Virus record (IMG/VR): IMGVR_UViG_3300042691_037827
Span: 1 to 41,348 of that record
Origin: a virus
DNA length: 41,348 bases
Strand: one strand, 5' to 3'
In this document: positions 1 through 8,583 of the stretch, piece by piece
Layout: every line of letters begins with the position of its first letter
Numbering within the stretch: the first letter of the stretch is position 1
Program-made: the position numbers and the translations under genes
The notes under the pieces: model-generated
The model's database searches: none
What the model was told of the DNA's origin: nothing
The model's input: the letters and a program-made list of their open reading frames with translations, nothing else

Positions 1-69
1 AGTTGACCGAGCCGTCCAGGCCGTTCGCTTCAAGCCACGCGGCCCCCGTGGGGAGCGTTACGTCCAGAG
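1..69. repeat. Terminal direct repeat, left copy (circular junction)
   Basis: Bases 1-69 are identical to bases 41280-41348. The repeat lies inside an open virion gene that reads through in frame, so it is most simply the overlap produced when a circular or circularly permuted molecule is linearised by assembly, not a biological terminal repeat. Confidence 0.95.
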
Positions 70-367
70 TCACGGTGGACGCGGAGTCCACTGTCCCGGG
101 CGCGATGGACACCACCACGGCCAGGACCTGGGCCCCCGGACTCCGGTAGTAGACGAACGGCACCGAGTAGGCCCCCAGTGCTTCCAACTGGGTGCGCGCG
201 GCCGCCCGGGGTTTCAGATTCAGGGCCAGGATGGACTGGACGTTGTATCCTCCGTTGAAGCTGCATTCCTCCGCCCAACGCAACACATGCGCGCTGGACA
301 CTGGGTTTCCCACTTGAACCCCGGTCAGGGAAAAGTTCGTGGGGACTCGGTTGACTGGGGTGGGCAT
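1..367 (-). CDS. Virion (tail fibre or receptor-binding type) protein, N-terminal part; continues at 41279
   Basis: This is the first 122 codons of a protein of about 380 residues that crosses the window junction and ends at 40504. The ATG at 367 overlaps the stop of the upstream gene as TAATG, which fixes the start. The protein is rich in Ser, Thr, Val and Gly, has no membrane segment, and alternates short hydrophobic strands with turns, as beta-structured tail proteins do. It is last in the tail module, after the hub-like protein and a second minor tail protein and before the lysis genes. That is where receptor-binding or adhesion proteins usually lie. No specific fold is recognised, so the functional call rests on position and composition. 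Confidence 0.8.
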   Translation of the reverse strand, partial: MPTPVNRVPTNFSLTGVQVGNPVSSAHVLRWAEECSFNGGYNVQSILALNLKPRAAARTQLEALGAYSVPFVYYRSPGAQVLAVVVSIAPGTVDSASTVTLDVTLPTGAAWLEANGLDGSVN

Positions 368-1107
368 TAGACAATCTCCCAGGCTTCAACGTGGTACAGG
401 GAGTCCGCCAGGGTCACGTCCGAAGTGGCGGACGCACTGTACCACCCAAGCCAGACATACAAGTCCATCACCCGGGTGGTGGACTCCGCGTCCGCTGCGC
501 TGGCACGGGACACCATGTCCCTATCCATCGGAACAGGGGTAGGAACTTCCAGGGTGATGTCCAGGTCAATCGCCCCGGCCGCCGTGTAGAACGATGACAC
601 AACGTACGCCAGGGGAGTCTGGACACTGGGGGGCGCGGGCCCCTTGGTGACGGCCGCCACGAAGTAGACCCCGCCGGTGCCGCTGGTTCCCCGGGCGGCC
701 GCTCCCATGACTCGGATGCGCCGTGGGGTGAACCCGGGAGGGTCCGCCGACAGGGTCAACGGGACGCCGGACACCGGGCCGATGACCACGGCGTCCCCGT
801 CGGGGGCCACCAACCACGCGATTCTGGCATAGTCCTGGGCCACGTCCGCGGGGTCCGCCGGAGGGGTGGCGTCAATGATGCCCCTGGTTTTGTAGCCGTT
901 CTGGGACGCATCCCAACCCTGGAACGCGCCCGGCCCCATCACGCACCCCAGGAACTTCAGGTTGACCGCGGACAGGTGCGATAGGTTAGAATGCACAATG
1001 TGCGCGGTACCCGCGTCCACCGAGTGGCCGTCAACCCACTCGAAACTGGCGGCCGGAGGGTGTTTGATATACCTGGGGGTGGTGGTGATGCGTTCTCCGG
1101 TGGGCAT
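367..1107 (-). CDS. Minor tail protein (unassigned)
   Basis: The product is 246 residues from the ATG at 1107, chosen because it follows the stop of the hub-like gene (1118) after 10 bases and has an AAAGG-type ribosome site. A longer frame upstream would overlap the coding part of the previous gene. The sequence is soluble and mixed alpha/beta, with many Tyr, Trp and Thr residues in the C-terminal half and no signal peptide. It lies between the large hub-like tail protein and the wrap-around tail protein and shares a TAATG junction with the latter, so the two are probably translated together. A tail-tip or baseplate role follows from context only. Confidence 0.75.
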   Translation of the reverse strand: MPTGERITTTPRYIKHPPAASFEWVDGHSVDAGTAHIVHSNLSHLSAVNLKFLGCVMGPGAFQGWDASQNGYKTRGIIDATPPADPADVAQDYARIAWLVAPDGDAVVIGPVSGVPLTLSADPPGFTPRRIRVMGAAARGTSGTGGVYFVAAVTKGPAPPSVQTPLAYVVSSFYTAAGAIDLDITLEVPTPVPMDRDMVSRASAADAESTTRVMDLYVWLGWYSASATSDVTLADSLYHVEAWEIV

Positions 1108-1117
1108 GGTGGACCTT

Positions 1118-3718
1118 TCAGGGTGCGATACGGTGTGCCGGGGCGGCCGTCCCGTCAATGACGCCAGTGGTTTCGGAAGCGACCCAGGCCCAGTTCCGGG
1201 CCGCCGTGGACGCCCCGGTATAGGTGTCCAACACCACGTCCACCCATCCCCCGCCGGTGATATGACCTTGGAGGGTGGCGGACATGCTGGTGGTGAACAC
1301 CATAATCCAGTTGGTACCATCGAACAGGGTTGAGTCCACGGTCAACACTTCACTGAACGCCGTGGTGGAGTCCCGGAGGATGCACCGGACAACGTCCCCC
1401 GCTGTGAACTTGCTGGACCCCGCATCCGACAACCCCGCGGACACAGACCCCGCGTAGTCTTCAGCGCCCCGGACCGGGGTGGCGTCCAGGCTAATCGTGA
1501 TTGCATCCTCCACCCCGGCGGCCTTCACACAGGGCGCGTACCCGTACGCCCTGCGCTTGAATAGCAGTGTCTGTAGAGTCATGATCCCTGTCTGGATGTC
1601 CAGTCGGCGGCCCAGAACCAGACCGCGGTCCGCCGACAGTCCGCGGCCGCCCAGGCCGTCCGGGGCGTTCCACTCGGTGACCTGGATGGTGTCTCCGATG
1701 TATGCGTCAAACATTCGCGTGAGAGACACCGGGAGGGCCACCACCCCCAGGGGGTCCGCCCAGAGGGACAGGCGGGACAGAAGTTGTCGGTACAGTTCGC
1801 CCGGTTGAAGACTCCGCAGGCGGTCAACCTCCACCCCTTCCATGTCCACCTGGATGTCCCGCCCGACCCCATAGCGACGGGTCGACCGGTCATCCTGAAT
1901 CGTCACAGTCAGAAGCGGGGACTTCAGGGTCACCCTGTTGGCGAAACCTTCCTTCCAGACTTCCCAGGGAGTGATGGGTCCAAGCAAGTCATCACTGGTG
2001 AACGTGGCCGCCGGGGTTGCATCGGCCCGGGGCAGTTGCCAGGGGACCAGGGACAGGCGGCCCGCGCGCACCCCGACAGAACACCCGTTCAACAGACATG
2101 CTTCGCGCAAGAGTTCGCCCGCCGTGCGCGTCCCGTCAATGACCCAGGACCGGGCGGCCTGCGGACCCCGCGTGGTCCAGATAAGCCGTTCGTACGCGGT
2201 CCAGTCCCAGTCCGCATCCATGCCCTGGTCAATCTGGGAAAGCATGCCGTACCGCCACCCATCCGCCCAGTGTTCCACCTGGACGCGAGTGGCCACGGAC
2301 AGGGGCGGGGGGTCCACCAACCACACACTCCCGGGAGGGGCGGCCGGAAGACCCACCTTCCTGGGTTGCAGAACGGTCTTCGCAGTGAAGTACCGGGACG
2401 CGGCAAACGAATTGACCCCGGTAAACAGTACGTTCCAGTCATCGTTCAGAGTGGTTTTCAACACCCTGTCCACTGTGAACGCGCGACCCACCGGGGCCGT
2501 GGGGGTGGGTTGATAGAAGTTATCGAAAGCGGACATGGACCGGATGCCCAGGGTGTTGTCCGTCCCGTCCATGCGGAGGGCGTAAGCCACCTGGGGGCAG
2601 TAGTCCATGGTGAACATGATTCCCCGCCGGTCGCTCCCTCGGTCGATAGGGTCCCCGGAAAGGTTCACGGACGCCAGGGGAGTGGACGGCCCGGGCGGGA
2701 CGCTCATGACGTTTCCCACGGTGACGGTGGACGTGGTGTCAAAGTCAAAGTTGAACACCCCCCGTTGACCGTCCCGCCGGAAGAACCCGCGCGCGCTCCC
2801 CGTGGTAATATTGCTGAAGAACCCGGGGGTGTTCAGAACCACCACGGCCCGGTCCACAAACGACTGGGCCGCCGCGTCGAAGGACACCCACCGGCGGCGG
2901 TCACAGGTCACCCCGGAGTAAGTGGCGTTGCCCACTCGGAAGCCCCCGCCAATGCCCCCGTAACTGCCCCCGGAGAACCCGGTCAGTTCCACCACCCCAC
3001 GGGCGGCCCCCACGGTGGCTTCCTTCAGGGTGTTCCAGAGGGGGTCACAGGGCAGTTCGAAGGATACCCCATCGGACGACAGGTCCGGGGCGGCCCCGGC
3101 CGTCCCTAGCCACACGGGGGACGCGGTCAGGTCTGACAGGACCGCCCAAAGCACGGCCTTTCGACGGGTCGCCCAGGGTAGGGACGTGAACACTTCGGGC
3201 TGGATGCCTTCATCCTCCGCAATCGCATGCCGGACCGCGCGTGTGCCCAGGCGGCCCCGGACGACGGTCAGGTCATTCCCGGACACCGCGGTCACCCGGA
3301 CGCATTCCTGTTCAATCCAGGCGAACGTGTCCGCGGAGAACACGGTCCCGTCCCCCACCGTCCAGGTGGTGGCCGTGGCGGACACGGTGGACGCCAACAG
3401 ACTGGACGGGATGTCCCCCAGGTCCCGGGTGGCGAGGAACGAAAGCAGGTTGTACCCGGCCGCCGGACCGCTATCAATCGGGGCATCGTGTAGCTTGACT
3501 CGGATGGGGTCCACGTCCACGTCCCCGTCCAGGGGGCGCGCGCGTTCCTCAATCTGAATGTCAGGCCAGTGGAGCCACCCATCCGCCACCTGGACGCCGG
3601 TTTCCCCGCCGAACCAGAGGGGGTTGCTGGACGTGGCGGCGGCCACACCTGGGGTGGTGAAGATGTACGGACACCCTCCGAGGGTCATCACCCATCCGAT
3701 GATTCGAGCCGTGGTCAT
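1118..3718 (-). CDS. Tail tip / baseplate hub-like protein
   Basis: The product is a large protein of 866 residues, starting at the ATG at 3718 that overlaps the stop of the previous gene as ATGA. Size and position, two genes after the tape measure, fit the central hub or tail-associated protein of siphoviruses, which closes the tube and contacts the cell. The middle and C-terminal parts resemble hub domains: Trp-rich strands, a segment around residues 600-760 with repeated beta motifs, and a C-terminal region listing polar beta strands. No peptidase or lysozyme motif is evident. The N-terminal quarter contains repeated T/V/G-rich strands. I infer the role from gene order and length; a direct domain match cannot be shown here. 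Confidence 0.75.
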   Translation of the reverse strand: MTTARIIGWVMTLGGCPYIFTTPGVAAATSSNPLWFGGETGVQVADGWLHWPDIQIEERARPLDGDVDVDPIRVKLHDAPIDSGPAAGYNLLSFLATRDLGDIPSSLLASTVSATATTWTVGDGTVFSADTFAWIEQECVRVTAVSGNDLTVVRGRLGTRAVRHAIAEDEGIQPEVFTSLPWATRRKAVLWAVLSDLTASPVWLGTAGAAPDLSSDGVSFELPCDPLWNTLKEATVGAARGVVELTGFSGGSYGGIGGGFRVGNATYSGVTCDRRRWVSFDAAAQSFVDRAVVVLNTPGFFSNITTGSARGFFRRDGQRGVFNFDFDTTSTVTVGNVMSVPPGPSTPLASVNLSGDPIDRGSDRRGIMFTMDYCPQVAYALRMDGTDNTLGIRSMSAFDNFYQPTPTAPVGRAFTVDRVLKTTLNDDWNVLFTGVNSFAASRYFTAKTVLQPRKVGLPAAPPGSVWLVDPPPLSVATRVQVEHWADGWRYGMLSQIDQGMDADWDWTAYERLIWTTRGPQAARSWVIDGTRTAGELLREACLLNGCSVGVRAGRLSLVPWQLPRADATPAATFTSDDLLGPITPWEVWKEGFANRVTLKSPLLTVTIQDDRSTRRYGVGRDIQVDMEGVEVDRLRSLQPGELYRQLLSRLSLWADPLGVVALPVSLTRMFDAYIGDTIQVTEWNAPDGLGGRGLSADRGLVLGRRLDIQTGIMTLQTLLFKRRAYGYAPCVKAAGVEDAITISLDATPVRGAEDYAGSVSAGLSDAGSSKFTAGDVVRCILRDSTTAFSEVLTVDSTLFDGTNWIMVFTTSMSATLQGHITGGGWVDVVLDTYTGASTAARNWAWVASETTGVIDGTAAPAHRIAP

Positions 3719-4620
3719 CGCGTCGCCCCTTTCTGGACCAGGGACAGTTCCACGTCCCGGATGTCGTACCGTGCATCCCAGTTGGGCGCACTGGGCCCAG
3801 TCACCCCACCGGACTGCATGGACGTTGGAGTGGGATAGCACACGTCAAAGGTCAGGTCACTACCCGACCCAGCAATCAACTCTTGCAAGTTGCCGAACGC
3901 CACCGCCCAGGACTGGTCCACCTGAATGTTCAGGGTGTCCAGAACGGACCACGGGGGCGACTGCCCAGGCTCACCCGTGTACGATGACAGATACCGACTG
4001 TCCGGCGGGAACGCCGGGGTGGCCAGCATGGGGTCCGTGGGGTTCGCCACGTTCCAGGCCGCTTTGACGGTCTGGTTCTTCGGATGCAACTGCATGGTGA
4101 CCCGGCGCAACGCCCCCGGGGTGCGGTCCGTCAACCCGTACACGCGGCCGTCCGGCATGGTCTGGGCGGCCACCCGGGGCGGCCGCCGCATCCACCCATC
4201 GTCCCCGCTGAAGTTCAGGGAGAACACGCAATGGGTGGGTTGATAGTCCGCAGTCTGGGACGCCCCGGTGGCCAGGGGGCCGATGGTCCCCGTGAACCCC
4301 AGTAGCGCCTTGACGCTGGACGGAAGGGTCAGCGTCCCGGTGGCGGTCCCGGTGTAGGTGAACCGGACCAGTCCCAGGGCGGTCAGGGCCACGGTCCAGA
4401 CTCCGCCCAGGGCATCTTCCATCACCCGCAACAGGTCGAAGGGCAGTTCCGCGCTACCCACCCCGGTGGCGTAGTTTGCCAGAAAGGTGCGGTAGTAGAA
4501 CGGCCCGGACGTGGCCTGGATGGTGATGGTTCGGCCCGCCCCCAGTTGGTCCGTGGCGGTGGCGGTGGTGGCGGAGTCCAGCGTGAAAGCCTGGGCCACC
4601 ATGAAGTCCAGCGATTCCAT
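3715..4620 (-). CDS. Distal-tail-like minor tail protein
   Basis: The product is 301 residues from the ATG at 4620. It is the first gene after the tape measure, the slot that normally holds the distal tail protein (Dit), whose hexamer joins tube to tip. The N-terminal 130 residues are rich in Thr, Ala and Gly, suggesting beta strands, followed by a more mixed domain. There is no membrane segment and no catalytic motif. It is coupled to the next gene by an ATGA overlap. The Dit-type assignment is inferred from synteny. A general minor tail protein is the safe reading. Confidence 0.7.
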   Translation of the reverse strand: MESLDFMVAQAFTLDSATTATATDQLGAGRTITIQATSGPFYYRTFLANYATGVGSAELPFDLLRVMEDALGGVWTVALTALGLVRFTYTGTATGTLTLPSSVKALLGFTGTIGPLATGASQTADYQPTHCVFSLNFSGDDGWMRRPPRVAAQTMPDGRVYGLTDRTPGALRRVTMQLHPKNQTVKAAWNVANPTDPMLATPAFPPDSRYLSSYTGEPGQSPPWSVLDTLNIQVDQSWAVAFGNLQELIAGSGSDLTFDVCYPTPTSMQSGGVTGPSAPNWDARYDIRDVELSLVQKGATR

Positions 4621-4653
4621 GGGGGCCAGTCTAGTTCCTCCCCCCGCCCCCGT

Positions 4654-7515
4654 CTACCGCCCGACGCGTTGAAGCCCGCGGGGGTAGACGTTCCGAATCC
4701 CGGCCCGGTCCACGGCACGGATCACCGAGTTTTCGACGCCCTCATTCATAAGGGCCCCATCCACCCGGATGTTCAGGGTAAGCCCGCCCCCACCCGTACC
4801 CCCGGCGGACGCGGCCGTGGCGGCCGTTGCGGGGCGGTCCGTGGTCGGGGCGGCGGTGGCACTGGCCGGAGGGGCGGCCGCGGCCACGGCGGCCGCTCCA
4901 AGGCCCGTGGCGACGCCCACGGCACCCCATGCAGCGGCGGCCGCGAAGTTCAGACCGGCGGCCGGATAGTTCTGGCTCGCAAGGTTGCCGATTCCCAGGG
5001 CCACGTTTCGCAGCGCCTCCACGATGGACTGCTTAGAGATAGATTCCAACAGGCTCTGGAGAATGCCGCGCATCGCTTCGCCGAACGATGCCTCACCCTT
5101 CATCACCGCCACCATGGCCGTGGAGAATGCGTCACTGAAGGACGAATACGCCCCGGACGCAATGTTGGAGAACCGTTCCGCCTGGGTGGCCTGAGAGTCC
5201 AGGGCCGCATTGAAGCGGGCCGCGGTCTGTTCCGCGAAGTTCGAACGGCTGTCTTCACGTTCCAGGCCCCTGCGCTGGCCCTCGATAGTCGACAGACGTT
5301 GAAGCAACTGGACCCGGCGCACCAGGGCCGCGTTCCGTTGTTCCTCGGTGCGGGCCGCCGCCACTTCCTGGGTGGCCTGGGACACCAGTTCCCGGTAGCC
5401 CCTTTCCAGTTCGGTCAGTCGCCGGAGGGAGTTCGCGCGCTCCCCCATGGCGGTCCGCTCGGACTCGGTCAGGCGGATTCCCTGGTCCCTCGCTTCCCGG
5501 GCCGCTTGGTACAGGCTTCCCCAGGCTTCGAATTCCTGTTGTACCAGTTCCAGGCGGGCCCGCCCGTTCTCTCGTTCGCGCTCGCCCATGGCCACCAGAG
5601 TCTGTTCATTGGTGGTGAGGGTCTGTTGCACGGTCACAATCTGGGACCGGATGCGCAACTGTTCCGCCAGGGGGAGGTTTGCGTTCAACAGTTGAATCTG
5701 AAGGCCCGTCACCTGGACGCGCTGATAGTCCACCACGGCCCGCAACCGGTCAGCGGTCTGGGAGAACTGGTCCAGTTGGCGCTGGGACTCCGCGGTCAGG
5801 CGGGCCCCCGACCGGGCCGCCGCCAAGGCCGCCTGGGCCTGGGTCGCATCGTTGGCCGCGTCCGCCTGGGTCATGGTGCGCAACTGTTCCCGGCGGTCCC
5901 GTTCTTCCTGAAGGGCCGCCACCAGTGCGTTGCGCGCGGCCGCCACCCTCTGGACACGTTGGTCTTCGGACTCGGTCTGTTCCCGCGCGGTCCGGTTCGC
6001 TTCCTCGCGCAGTCGATTCAACTGGTCTTCGCGGGTCATGATGGAACCGAGCCGTTCGAACCGGACACCCAACAGGGCCAGGGACTGGTTCGCCAACCCA
6101 AGTTCCAACTGCGCGGCCCGGAGTCCGGCCGCGTTGGTCTCGCCAATGCCCACCCCGGCGGTGTCCCGGGGCCCCTGACCGCGGGCCGCCGCCTCCCGCG
6201 CCCTGCGCGCGGCTTCCTCGCGTCGCCGGTTCTCGTCCCGGGAGGCATCCACGGACTGGTCCTGGATGTCCATTCCGAACGATTCCAACAGGCCCCGGCG
6301 CGAGTCCGCATCGGTTGCGTTGACCAACTGCAACGGGCCGTCCGCCCCGGGGCGACCCATCATGCGAGCCGTCACGGCCCAGTCACGGTCCGTCGTTTCG
6401 GGGGCTTGGTCGAACACTTGACGGCCGTCCGCCCCCACCCGGACCACGCGGGACCGGGCCACCATGCGGCCCTGGTCCGTCCGCACTTGGTTGGTGTCCT
6501 GGGTGCGCATGGTGCCCAGTAGCCCCCGGATGCGCGTGGTAAGTGCGTCGCGACTCTCCGCCGACATCTGGTCAGCCCCGGCAAACTGGGGAATCTGGAC
6601 ACCCAGTCTGTTGGCTTCCTGGCGAAGCTCTCGCACGGCCGCTGCATACCCTTCGATGGAACGCAAGCGCCTTTCCTGGGCCGCCTGTTGTTCCGGTCGC
6701 CGGGACTCAGCGTCCACATAGTCCAGAATCTCCCGGGTCAGTCGACCGAACCCATCCGCCGCCCCGGCAAGGAACGATTGCAGCCCGGACCCCTGCGCGA
6801 TCAATGCGGCTACCGCTCCCCCCGCTTCGGTCATGGACCGGCCGAACCGGGTAGTGTCTTCGCCCAGGGAGCGCGCAGGCACGGCCGCGTTTCGTTGTTC
6901 CCGTCCGAGGGTGCGCAGGGCGTTTTCCAGGTTCCCCGCCCGGGTGGACGAATCCCGTACCGCGATGCCAAGTTCGCGCAGGCCGCCTGCGTCCCCGTTG
7001 CGGATGGAGTCCCGGAGTTTGTCAAGGGCTTCCGCCGTGTCGATTCCCAGCACCTGGGCGTGCTCGCGGGTGCCCCGGACCAGGGTCACCAGTTCATCGT
7101 TCGTCACGCGCAGGCCCGACCGGACCAGGGCCTGTTGAACGTTGTATGCCTGGGTGGCCGTCACCACTCCATTGGTGGCCGCCTCCACCTGGGCGGCCAC
7201 CGGCCCCATGGCGGACAGGGCGCGGTTCGACCGGTCCGCCTCGCTCGCCAGTTCCGCGATATGCTGCGCGGCCCCCAGGGCCTTTTCCCCCAGTTCCAGC
7301 GCGTGGTTCGCGGCCCCCAACAGGTTGTTCCCCAGGGCCGCCAGTTGCTTCAACCGGTCGGGCTTGGAGACATCGTCCAGGGCGGCCCCGGCGGGCTTCG
7401 CCTTGGCTTCCACCTTGTCCAGTGCGTTGACGATGCGGGTCAACAGTTCTTCGACCCGGTCCGCCCCGGGGGCCTTCAGGGGAAGTTCTACGGTGGGGGT
7501 GGTGGCGGTGGACAC
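4654..7515 (-). CDS. Tape measure protein
   Basis: The product is 953 residues and sets tail length. At roughly 0.15 nm per residue, the usual ratio, the tail would be about 140 nm. The GTG at 7515 lies 2 bases after the stop of the chaperone extension. Long Glu/Arg/Gln/Ala-rich helical stretches with coiled-coil character fill most of residues 30-780. A hydrophobic Ala/Gly/Val-rich segment follows near residues 840-900, as is typical of tape measure proteins that end up in the cell envelope. The C-terminus has a short Ala/Thr/Pro linker and a compact end. It follows the G/GT chaperone pair, the canonical arrangement. No lytic peptidase or lysozyme domain is visible. Confidence 0.93.
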   Translation of the reverse strand: MSTATTPTVELPLKAPGADRVEELLTRIVNALDKVEAKAKPAGAALDDVSKPDRLKQLAALGNNLLGAANHALELGEKALGAAQHIAELASEADRSNRALSAMGPVAAQVEAATNGVVTATQAYNVQQALVRSGLRVTNDELVTLVRGTREHAQVLGIDTAEALDKLRDSIRNGDAGGLRELGIAVRDSSTRAGNLENALRTLGREQRNAAVPARSLGEDTTRFGRSMTEAGGAVAALIAQGSGLQSFLAGAADGFGRLTREILDYVDAESRRPEQQAAQERRLRSIEGYAAAVRELRQEANRLGVQIPQFAGADQMSAESRDALTTRIRGLLGTMRTQDTNQVRTDQGRMVARSRVVRVGADGRQVFDQAPETTDRDWAVTARMMGRPGADGPLQLVNATDADSRRGLLESFGMDIQDQSVDASRDENRRREEAARRAREAAARGQGPRDTAGVGIGETNAAGLRAAQLELGLANQSLALLGVRFERLGSIMTREDQLNRLREEANRTAREQTESEDQRVQRVAAARNALVAALQEERDRREQLRTMTQADAANDATQAQAALAAARSGARLTAESQRQLDQFSQTADRLRAVVDYQRVQVTGLQIQLLNANLPLAEQLRIRSQIVTVQQTLTTNEQTLVAMGERERENGRARLELVQQEFEAWGSLYQAAREARDQGIRLTESERTAMGERANSLRRLTELERGYRELVSQATQEVAAARTEEQRNAALVRRVQLLQRLSTIEGQRRGLEREDSRSNFAEQTAARFNAALDSQATQAERFSNIASGAYSSFSDAFSTAMVAVMKGEASFGEAMRGILQSLLESISKQSIVEALRNVALGIGNLASQNYPAAGLNFAAAAAWGAVGVATGLGAAAVAAAAPPASATAAPTTDRPATAATAASAGGTGGGGLTLNIRVDGALMNEGVENSVIRAVDRAGIRNVYPRGLQRVGR

Positions 7516-7517
7516 AG

Positions 7518-8030
7518 TCAGCGCTTCGGTGGGCCGGGCGGTGGCGGGGGCGGTGGGGGCGCTGGCCCCCGGGGGTTGTCTCGCATTGCGCGCTCAACTT
7601 CCCACGCTTCACGCATCGCCACGGAATCTTCCAGACAGTCAATCGCATCCACCAGGGCGGCCGGTGGGTGGGGTTCCCGTAGGTGCAACTGCCCTTTCTG
7701 GAACCACCGGCGGAGTCTAACCACGTCCCCCACCCATTCCAGACGTGCATAGTACATGGGGCAAGTCTCCAGGCCCTCCGCCCCGGTCAGGTCCCGGACC
7801 GCGTCCAGCGCTTCCCGGGCCGCGGGGGGAAGCTCTGGGCCCTCCCCCTTCGGAACCTGGGCCCGCCGTGGGCACTTCCACACACTTTGGAACTTCGCAC
7901 CGTCCGCCAACAGTTGGGCCTTGACTCTCCGGTCCCGTGTCGTTTTCGCTCGCTCCAACAGGTCACAGCCGCATGGGGTGTCCGTCATGCAGTCGGTCAG
8001 CCCGACGCAACCGACCCACCCCACGATGAA
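7518..8030 (-). CDS. Tail assembly chaperone, T extension made by -1 frameshift
   Basis: This frame has no convincing start of its own. It enters from the upstream chaperone gene by -1 slippage at C_CCT_TTT (8036-8030), giving a fused product of about 335 residues (165 from the first frame and 170 from this one). An internal ATG at 7988 could also start a shorter protein. The sequence has clustered cysteines early (residues after 7988), a charged helical body and a proline-rich C-terminal tail. In lambda-like phages the G and G-T proteins bind the tape measure and recruit tube subunits. Position between tail tube and tape measure, the overlap of the two frames and the slippery heptamer all agree. 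Confidence 0.88.
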   Translation of the reverse strand, partial: FIVGWVGCVGLTDCMTDTPCGCDLLERAKTTRDRRVKAQLLADGAKFQSVWKCPRRAQVPKGEGPELPPAAREALDAVRDLTGAEGLETCPMYYARLEWVGDVVRLRRWFQKGQLHLREPHPPAALVDAIDCLEDSVAMREAWEVERAMRDNPRGPAPPPPPPPPGPPKR

Positions 8031-8524
8031 AAAGGGCCGCGCTTCCCCCGGGGCAGTCGTGCGAAGTCCAGGGCCACCTGTCCCAGTTCCTGGATTGTCT
8101 CCGCCCCGTACAGGTCCGCCACCGCCTGGGCGAACGTCCCCGGGGCGATGTCGGTTCCGTGCTCCCCGTCCCGCGCGACGAACGCGGCCCCCTTCGGGGC
8201 GCTCTTTTCATCGTACACCACCAACGCGTGCTCGTCCGCCTGGACGGGCCCGTTCGCATCCTCGACACGATGCACGGCCGCCCGGAACGCCAGCAACCGG
8301 CGGGACGCGATGGGGTACACGGCGTCCAGGACATCCGTACAGAACGCGGCCGGAAGGCGCTTGACATCGAAGCGGACCGGTGATGCGCCTTCCTTGAAGG
8401 CCAGCGCATCTTCCTCCCGGGTGGTGACGTACCGACGAAAGTCTGTCTTTTCGTGGTCGATTGCCGGGTCTGGGTCCGTGGGGTTCACGCGAATCACGCG
8501 CAGGGTCTTCAACGGGTTATGCAC
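7997..8524 (-). CDS. Tail assembly chaperone G-like protein
   Basis: The product is 175 residues from a GTG at 8524, in the gap after the tail tube gene. It is soluble, acidic and largely helical, as expected of the G-type chaperone that coats the tape measure before tube assembly. The last codons include GGC CCT TTT, which form a -1 slippery heptamer; most ribosomes would read on to the TGA at 7997 and a minority would shift into the T frame. The stop lies 31 bases after the slip site. Family assignment rests on position, overlap architecture and the slip site rather than on sequence similarity, which is low in these chaperones. Confidence 0.87.
   Translation of the reverse strand: MHNPLKTLRVIRVNPTDPDPAIDHEKTDFRRYVTTREEDALAFKEGASPVRFDVKRLPAAFCTDVLDAVYPIASRRLLAFRAAVHRVEDANGPVQADEHALVVYDEKSAPKGAAFVARDGEHGTDIAPGTFAQAVADLYGAETIQELGQVALDFARLPRGKRGPFSSWGGSVASG
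8030..8036 (-). promoter_or_regulatory. Programmed -1 ribosomal frameshift site
   Basis: On the minus strand the heptamer CCCTTTT is in the X_XXY_YYZ register relative to the first chaperone frame (codons ending C, then CCT, TTT). After slippage the ribosome reads CCC TTT TTC and continues in the second frame. The heptamer is followed by a GC-rich stretch with GTGGGGTGGG, but I did not identify a defined pseudoknot. Confidence 0.85.
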
Positions 8525-8540
8525 AGTGTACCTCAGTTGG

Positions 8541-8557
8541 GGCCGCCCGATGCGGCC
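8541..8557 (-). terminator. Hairpin between tail tube and chaperone genes
   Basis: GGCCGC-CCGAT-GCGGCC forms a perfect 6-bp stem, with a possible outer stem ACAGTG (8524-8529) / CACTGT (8562-8567). There is no T-run, so it may be an attenuator or mRNA 3' end protector that keeps tail tube message more abundant than the downstream chaperone message. Confidence 0.5.
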
Positions 8558-8583
8558 GGGTCACTGTACATCCCCCGGGCCCG

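Noticed and set aside
1784-3109. Plus-strand frame of 441 codons opposite the hub-like tail gene
   Set aside because: Same shadow composition and no independent signals.
4546-6522. Long plus-strand frame of 658 codons opposite the tape measure
   Set aside because: It is antisense to a strong tape measure gene, has no promoter or ribosome site, and its Gly/Arg/Pro/His-rich composition is typical of shadow frames in GC-rich DNA.
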